Assembly (NCBI GenBank): GCA_951394405.1
Contig: OX596343.1
Span: 2,294,001-2,358,000 of the forward strand
From: Coprinellus micaceus
Lineage: Eukaryota; Basidiomycota; Agaricomycetes; Agaricales; Psathyrellaceae
DNA length: 64,000 nt
Reading direction: 5' to 3'
In this document: piece after piece, positions 57,369 to 64,000 of the stretch
Layout of the letters: each line of letters begins with the position of its first letter
Position numbering within the stretch: the stretch's first letter is position 1
Position numbers and translations under genes: made by a program
Notes under the pieces: model-generated
What the model saw: the letters and a program-made list of their open reading frames with translations, nothing else
Told to the model about the DNA's origin: nothing
The model's database searches: none

Positions 57369-57758
57369 ACACTTGGACATTTGGTTGTTGGTGTGGATCT
57401 TGGGCAATGTAGTCATGGGTTTTGTTGTGTCTCTCTTTTCTTTCTCTTTCTCTCTCAATATGTTCCTTTTCTGTGATGGATGGTTGTCCATATGTTCCCA
57501 CCTTTATATGATCCAAACCTGTACTGCCTGTTCCATGACTCATATTATTTATATTTGTGCACACCTTGGCTTTGAAATGCACATGGACAAGAGTGGGAAA
57601 TTTGAATTCAGGTCAGGACATCAGCTCTGTCATGTCTTGTGAGAGGCCACTTGTCTTGTCTGGTGATTTTAGTCCATGGTATACACTTGGCACTTGAGGC
57701 TGACACCCCAAACAAGGAGTGATGTCAGCATACAGCCTGAGTGTGGGAGAGGGTGTTA

Positions 57759-57945
57759 AGCAAGCATCAGCTTGAACTTTGAAGGGGGAATCCACAAAGA
57801 CTATGAGCAACTACTAAATGACTACAATGAGAGTTGCCATTGGATGAGTATCATCAGCCACAGGGACATTGCACGAACCAATGGGGATCATGAGATCCTG
57901 CCTCTTGATCCTGGTGTCACCCTGTGCTGGGTAAAGACTACGTGA
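57759..57945 (+). CDS. Coding fragment, 3' end of an unknown gene
   Basis: An open frame without an obvious start, reading ISLNFEGGIHKDYEQLLNDY, CHWMSIISHRDIARTNGDHE and LPLDPGVTLCWVKTT, then a stop. The texture is protein-like. It lies in the CpG-poor block and may be the last exon of the gene that contains the ladder. Family not recognised. Confidence 0.4.
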
Positions 57946-58769
57946 CTTTGTGTATTCTGCAAAATAATACAACCTGTATAGTGATATCAATCACGGTGTG
58001 TCCGTAGCCACGGCCCTATCCCATCCATCGACCAAGTCACCCTTCGAGGCCTTCCCTGAATACCCCTGCTGTCACCGGATCCCCCGCCAACAGGCTGAGA
58101 CCCGATAGCCTGAACCTGGGTTGGGTTGTCTTGGGACGTGTTGAGTTGGGTAGAACTTGGTAGCAACACACGACACTTCGTCGTGCTGCGTCGGAAACTC
58201 GGCGATATTCTGTTGCTTCACCTCGGAGTGATGCTCGATTTGTCGGTCTGGTCGTAGCATTTGCCGCCGTCATCGTGGGCTGGCGTCGCTATCATTGAAA
58301 CCAGTGCACCCTCCCAATCGCAAAGTCAAAACGGAGCTGCAAGGAAAGGTCCTTCATGAGTCTATCTGTCTTCGTAAAACTGACACCACTTGTTCAGGAG
58401 TTGAGGAAAAAAAGATACTTGTATGAAGACCTCATTGAGCGTCGGTCTACCACACACCCGCACTCACACTCCTCAATCTCAAACACCCCATTCCCCAACC
58501 CCCTCGCCTCCCCAACCCATCCCGCTCCCTTTATTTATCGCACGTCTAATGGTGGCGCGACGTCCAGTATGAGGGCGGTTCTGGCAGGGTTCGATGCCCT
58601 CTCGCCAAGTCCAATCCAATCGAAGGGCGAGGTATGAATCGTAAAGCGCAGGAGTCGAACCGATCGGGGATACTGGGGCGTACGAAGGGTTGGGAGGAGC
58701 AGGGTAAGTAGTACAGCGGTACAGCGGTACAGCGACACCGACCGTGATACCACCGTTGTCGTGGACTCT
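57946..58769. other. No supported gene
   Basis: A return to CpG-rich DNA. The minus strand holds overlapping frames (58273-58037, 58169-57987), and the plus strand a 93-codon frame (58356-58637), without motifs. TACAGCGG is repeated about three times at 58712-58734. Confidence 0.3.
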
Positions 58770-61700
58770 GGAGCCGCCGTGTTCGCTTGGATGGTGTTCC
58801 TGTCTCGCTCGAGGTAGACGGGGTGCTCTCGCCCTCGTTAGCCCGAGTTCAAGCTCGTGTTGTCGCAGGGCCGGCGTCAAGTGCGTCGACAATGTGGATT
58901 GATATGATATGACGACGGGCAGGGATTCTACTGGCTCGGTGTGAGCATACGCCGGACGTTGTATGGGTCCGAGGGTGCATATTCGCCACCCCCTCATCAT
59001 GATCTAGGCTTCGCTGCTTTGGTCGTGGTCACCACCTTCGGCGCATATGCTCAAGCCATGCGGATTTCAGGGTCGCGCCCTGTGCTTAGCCGCCCAACCC
59101 GACGCACTCTGTCCTCCACCTCCGCCTCCCCGAAAACAGCCTTTGCATCCACCGTGTCCCGACCGTTCCACTTCACCATTGCTGCTTTCCACCCAACTTA
59201 CACCTTGCGTTAGAGGGGGAGTTTCAGAGGCCTGGCACACATCCGTGAGTTCGGCCTGGAAGTGGAGGCGAAAGAGGTTTAGGGCGGGGTGGTGTTGGGG
59301 AAGGTGAGCGAGTGGGCATGTGAGGGAGGCGGTGCACGATGGATGTGTATTTGGGTAGAGCACAAAATAGCGGTTGATATTGGGAAGAGGGGTCCAGTGG
59401 GAGGTAGGAGGCACGTCGAGGTGACGACGTGGTGACCTGGGAGGCAAGACGAAACGAAAGGTGAGTACGTCGTGTTTAGTCACTCGAGATGGATTGGTTG
59501 CTCACCTCTCGATTTCCATCGTAGATCGAGCACCCCAGATGCCCACAACCCGTTCACCCTCCCCTGTCCGTACCGGACGCGACCCTCAGATGTACGACGT
59601 TCTCCGCCTCCCACGTCCACATCCCCTCAACCTTCTGGCGCTGGGGATTGACGGGAATGAGGTCATCGAACGCGAGGTGGGCCGCTGGATTCTGTGCGTT
59701 GGGATCGCGTTTGGATAGGGGGCGTCCGTGTCGAGGTCGCGGGTGTAGGAGCTTGTGGGGGATGGAGGGAGCTTGCCTTGACGCGAGCGGAGGGAGATTG
59801 AGGTGGGCGAGGTGAGAGGGGGAGCTGCGGTGGTCGCATTTGGCGTAGCTGCCGTAGCGGGCATTGGCCCCCATGCATGAAGGACGGGAGGTCGATCTGG
59901 GCGGTGTTTCCGTCTCGCTCTCAGTAGACATTGTGCTCTCGAGCTCGTTAGCCCAGGTTCAGGGCCTCGTGGCGATGTAGGGCCGGTGTCAAGGTGTCCA
60001 GTATTGTGAGCGATTGCGCGGGGTGGTTGTTGTTGTTGGAGGCGGAGTGGGAGGCCCAGGACATACCACACCGTTGAAAAGAAAGAGAGGGAGTGTGGCT
60101 GGAGAGAAGAGGGAGCGGGAGGCATGGGGATGTTGACGTTGGTTTCGAGGTCCAGCGAGCAAAGGCAGAAGAGAGATCTAGAGCAGGGCGGTGTTGGGGA
60201 ACGTGAGCGAGGAATCTGGGATACGGCGGGTGAATATTCGTGTTTTGGGTAGAGCACAACATCGGTGTGGATGTTGCGGGGAGAGCGATCCAAGGGCATG
60301 AAGGAGGCGCGACGAGATGATCGGTGGGACTGGACGATTCGCTAGGGTGTATCCCGAAGCCCAGTTCTCGTGAATTATCATCAGCCGTGGTGGTGAGCTG
60401 GGTGGGTGAGAGCCAGAGGTCTGCACAAAAGGTCAGTTTTTGTGGTGTTTGCCCAACAGAGGAACAAGATCCTGACCTTCTTCGTCGTCTCCAGATTTCA
60501 GCCTTGGCCCATTGGGCACGTCTCGATCATGTCCATCGTTCCACTAGACCGCCGTACGCATCTTCATTGTAGAACGCGAGAAGAGAGGGATGGGAGGGCT
60601 CGATGTCGAGGACTAATGGATCTGGGTTGATTTCGTGCCGTGGTTTTGGGTAGGTTGTACTCGAGGCAGGTCACTCTATCGTGTTTTCGCGCGAACCAAC
60701 GTCTCCTGGTCTTGATGCCCGCGAGGGACGGTTTCCGTTGCTGAGGCGAGAGCGTGTCTCGAAGATAAACCCTCGTGCTCAAAGCAGGGCCGGGGGTTGG
60801 TCGAGTCTGACGACCAGGAAGATTTACTCTATCCCTGCAGCTGGAAGGCGTGTTCGAGCGAGTGCAACGATGGGAGATTTGGCGGGGCAAAAAGTTGAGA
60901 TACGTTTTCCAGCCAGGGACCTTTGGGTGCCTGCGGCCATTACGAGCAACGGCGGGGTGTTGTGGGGAACGTTCAACGTTCAATGCTGAGCTCGACCATG
61001 ACGTTGGGGACAGTGATGAGCAGTGATGGCCAAGTATTAAATTTTGCCACCCAACCCACCCTGTCCTCCACCTCCACCTCCTCGGACACGACCCCGCGGC
61101 CCGACTCTGCCACTGCCTTCACCCTTGCACCAGAGGGTTTCCGGGGTGCAGCAGACTTTCGTGAATTCGACCTGGGGTGAAGGCGAGATTTAGGGAAAGG
61201 TGGTGTTTGCGAAGGCGAGTGAGGGAGGTCGGATGAATATTCGCGCTTTGTAGGAGCGCAAAACCACCATCGATAATGCGGGGAGAAGGATCCAGAGGTA
61301 GGAGGCACGTCGAGGTAATCGGTGGTATAGAACGACCCGCTAAGGATGTATGCTGAAGCCCGGTTCTAGTTTGGAGTTGTTGATCGTGGTGGTGAGCAGC
61401 GAGGGTGAGAGTGAGAGAGATCTGCGTGAAAGGTCGGTTTTCATTGCGTTTGCACTAACGGAAGACAATCCTCACCTTTTTCGTTGTCTCTGGACTTCAA
61501 CCTTAACCTCTCGTGCGTGTCCGTCCGTCCACCAGGCCGGCTTACGCCTCAAACGAGCTCTACATCGCCGAACGTGCAGTGTACGCCAGGCGAGACGGCG
61601 GAGACGGCGCGATATCGAGGACCAGTGGGTTGGGGCCGATTTCATTCGGTAGCGTCGTACTCGAGGTGGTTCATTGTATTGTGTTTTCGGGGCAACCGAC

Positions 61701-62000
61701 GTGACACGATCCTGGTGCGTGACGAGTGCCATTGACGAGGCGAGGGCGTGTTTCGGGGAGAAATGCTCGTGCTCGAAGCAGGGGTTCATCGAACGTGACG
61801 ACCAGGAGATCTATGCCCGCAGCTGGAAGGCGTTGTCGAGCGAGAGCAGCGATGGGAGAGATTCGGCGGGGTAGAAGGTTGAGACGTGTGGTCCGGGCAG
61901 GGGTCGTTGGATGCCTGCGGTCATTGCGAGCGGCGACGACGATGTGTTGTGGAGGACGTTCGATGATGAGCTCGACATCGAGGACAGTGATGGCCATGAT
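58770..62000. repeat. Diverged direct repeats of about 0.9-1.1 kb
   Basis: Blocks recur in the same order. GGTGTTGGGGAAGGTGAGCG at 59290 returns at 60190 (one change) and, more diverged, at 61202. The GGGTAGAGCACAA block at 59355 returns at 60248 and 61249. A CTCGTTAGCCC...GGGCCGG block at 58836 returns at 59943. A long block 60350-60990 (CCCGAAGCCC...GGTTCAACG) matches 61335-61960. Copies differ by many substitutions and indels. The conserved minus-strand peptides of the last two copies (for example RISPIAALARQRLPAA against RQISHRCTRSNTPSSC) are only weakly alike. The unit may be a duplicated gene or pseudogene; no domain was recognised. Confidence 0.6.
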
Positions 62001-64000
62001 GGGTTAGGGTTTCCCGACTGCGACCATAGTTGGGTGACAGACACCTGGTTCGTTCCTGGACCACCACTGGCCACCGAGGTCGCTTGCCTCTGCCAAGCCT
62101 GTGCGTACGCCCACCATCCTCTATGCGTGCAAATGAAACGAGGTAGCCCGAATAGAAACATACTAGAATATCACAAGAACTCCACAACAATATTCCTACC
62201 CGCAATCCTGAGCCTCAGCAACTTACAACTCTCCTAGGTCAGTAACCCCCGCCTTTCACCCTTCGGCCCCCGATTCACCTTCGATGTTCGACCTTCGCAA
62301 CACACCCAAGAACCTCTCCGACCCGGAAAACGCGAACCTCCGCCCACACGCCCTATCCAACCTGGAGTACCGGCTTTAGAGTCGGGGAAGGGTACCGGCG
62401 GGAGGCTAGGTGCGACTCGGTGCGGCGACCCTAGGTTCGCTCGCGAGTCGCTGCATGCGGTCGAGGCGCCTACGTGACTCGAGGTATTCACACCTTCTTT
62501 CCTCCTCGATGCCCGAACGCGAATATCAATGGTCACCTTTATGTATAGATGTAGCGGGACGGGGCTCCGTGCGGATGCCCCATTTCATCCCCCTCCTCTC
62601 TACCTGCGGTGAACGCCGCATTGACCACCAAAGATAAATAACATATTCTATAGACTCCCTCAATAAACAGCCTTCGATGTGATTCGGTTCACGTTGAACG
62701 TTCATCGAGCCGTCGGTGAGATCAGCAGGGCATAGCGAAGGTAAGTACGTCTCGAGGATAAGTAGTACGGGAATGTCAGACCGGCCTCTACGCTCAAAAC
62801 TCGGTGTTACGCGCGTCGGACTCGTTACTCGATGCGAGGAGTGTGTCCCGGCGAGGATGTAAGTGAAGGCTTTCCACTACTCGTGGATTGGTACTGACCG
62901 GTTTTAGTCGCCCTAGTCTCCACGGGCGCTTCGAAGATCGTTCTAGAGCCCTGCGCAATGGGTCAGGGTGTCGAAAACGTCGAGAACAAATCCGACAAGT
63001 GCTAGGAAGGGCGAGTATGATGTTAGCGACCTCGCTTTCATCACAGACATGAGCGCCGGCGGCTCTTGGTCTACGAAGGAGCGAGCAGCATTTCTTCCCT
63101 CACCCGCGGCGGTGCCACCATAGCGTCCACAAGGACCTCCCTTATCCATGGCTTGGCATGTTTTCCCGTCATATTTTACACAGCGGACGGCACCTACTAC
63201 TGCTCAACGGCTCCCACAAGAGAATCAGACCCATCTCCGCCTTTATCAGCGAGCGTAGACCTCTACACGTGCCGCATTGTGACCTACTTTGAAGGTGTGT
63301 TAGTCTGGTATATAAATCTCGGGTATAGATCTTCAATCGGCCTCTCAAGTCTCAAGTGCTCAAGCCATAGCGAAGACATTTTAAGCGCTCAAAATGGAGG
63401 CCATTTGTTTTCTGTTAGGTAGGCGCCCATGGGCACCTACTGCCCAGGATACGTTTCATAAATGTGTGCACCGGGTGTGTGAGTGTATTTTAGCCTTGGA
63501 ATACCCAAAAAGGTCCCCAATTTCCTGGCTAACTGAGGTACAGAGGAGGCGCGTGTGAAAGCTGCAGCTCTTTTGGCGCCCAATGATGGCTGTCGCGTCA
63601 TCACTGTCCTTCCCTTCCTACTAGGACAACCACCACCACCACCAGCTACTACATGGGCCCACTGCGGCCTTATACTGGGCGTTTGTTGACCCAGGGGGCT
63701 CCTTTTGTCTATTTCATTCCCGTTCACCCACCATCTACTCCCGCGACAACCTCAACTCGACGACCAGTTTGCGGTTAGCCCCTGCGACCTCGGCTCTTAA
63801 TTTTGCCCCTATGTGTAATAAGGACTCATTTGTCCGGACCGTCGATACAAGACGTCGGCGGTATGTTTGTTGCATGTGCCTTCAGTGGGTGTGGAATCGC
63901 CAGCGGCGCCATAAAAACTCGCGGTTCACATCGACTGGCTCAGTACACCCCTCTCTTCCGGCTTCGAAACGTCCGAGCTTGGCTGCTGGCATGCTGAACT
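62001..64000. other. No supported gene
   Basis: A 118-codon plus-strand frame at 63066-63422 (HGLACFPVIFYTADGTYYCS) and a 100-codon minus-strand frame at 62536-62234 show no recognised motif. A (CCA)n microsatellite of six units lies near 63629-63646. The end of the window cuts off anything beyond 64000. Confidence 0.3.

Noticed and set aside
1..64000. CRISPR arrays, bacterial operons, ribosome binding sites or phage genes
   Set aside because: The sequence is a eukaryotic, intron-rich fungal region; no spaced direct-repeat arrays of CRISPR type were seen.

Overview
The window looks like nuclear DNA of a filamentous basidiomycete, most likely an Agaricomycete. Genes are cut into small exons by introns of about 45-70 nt with GTNNGN donors, CTNAY-like branch sites and YAG acceptors. 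Most of the DNA is GC- and CpG-rich. The recognisable proteins are typical of Agaricomycetes: FYVE, RING and WD40 families, a velvet regulator, a fungal bZIP, a Plavaka/Tnp2-type transposase and a fungal ubiquitin-like-domain protein. Almost no gene is a single open frame, so the models below were assembled by hand from reading frames and splice signals. Nothing was checked against a database. Statements that a family is multi-copy in Agaricomycetes come from general knowledge.

Left part (1-24 kb): a probable unknown gene (minus, 0.3-1.0 kb); a two-exon FYVE-finger gene (plus, 2.7-3.7 kb); a complete 479-bp hAT-type MITE (6.3-6.8 kb); a six-exon coiled-coil/RING gene (minus, 7.4-8.5 kb); an unknown gene (minus, 9.1-10.3 kb); a divergent pair of related coiled-coil genes (11.9-14.4 kb); an F-box/LRR-like gene (minus, 14.8-16.4 kb); a probably damaged gene (minus, 17.7-19.0 kb); a velvet-domain regulator (minus, 20.0-21.0 kb); and a bZIP transcription factor (minus, 22.7-23.5 kb).

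Middle part (24-47.7 kb): 24-33 kb is poorly resolved and holds only weak coding signals. Then come an unknown plus-strand gene (33.2-34.1 kb), a long multi-exon minus-strand gene (34.4-37.2 kb), a WD40 gene with a C-terminal membrane anchor (plus, 38.1-40.1 kb), a DNA-binding-like small gene with a basic tail (minus, 40.4-41.2 kb) and an unknown gene (minus, 41.5-42.2 kb). 42.3-47.7 kb is again weak.

Right part (47.7-64 kb): a putative membrane protein (plus, 47.8-48.9 kb); an apparently intact Plavaka-type transposase gene (plus, 50.2-53.8 kb) with GTGAC-motif repeats upstream; a ubiquitin-like-domain gene (plus, 54.7-56.2 kb); and directly behind it a CpG-poor block. That block holds a 69-bp tandem array in which each unit places a splice acceptor three bases before a splice donor, a ladder of 14 potential 3-nt microexons. 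Diverged direct repeats of about 0.9-1.1 kb fill 58.8-62.0 kb.

The genes do not form a metabolic pathway. Several belong to families that, as far as I know, are expanded and poorly characterised in Agaricomycetes, and they sit among transposon remains. The region is best read as a fast-evolving accessory segment with regulators (velvet, bZIP, RING, FYVE) mixed in.
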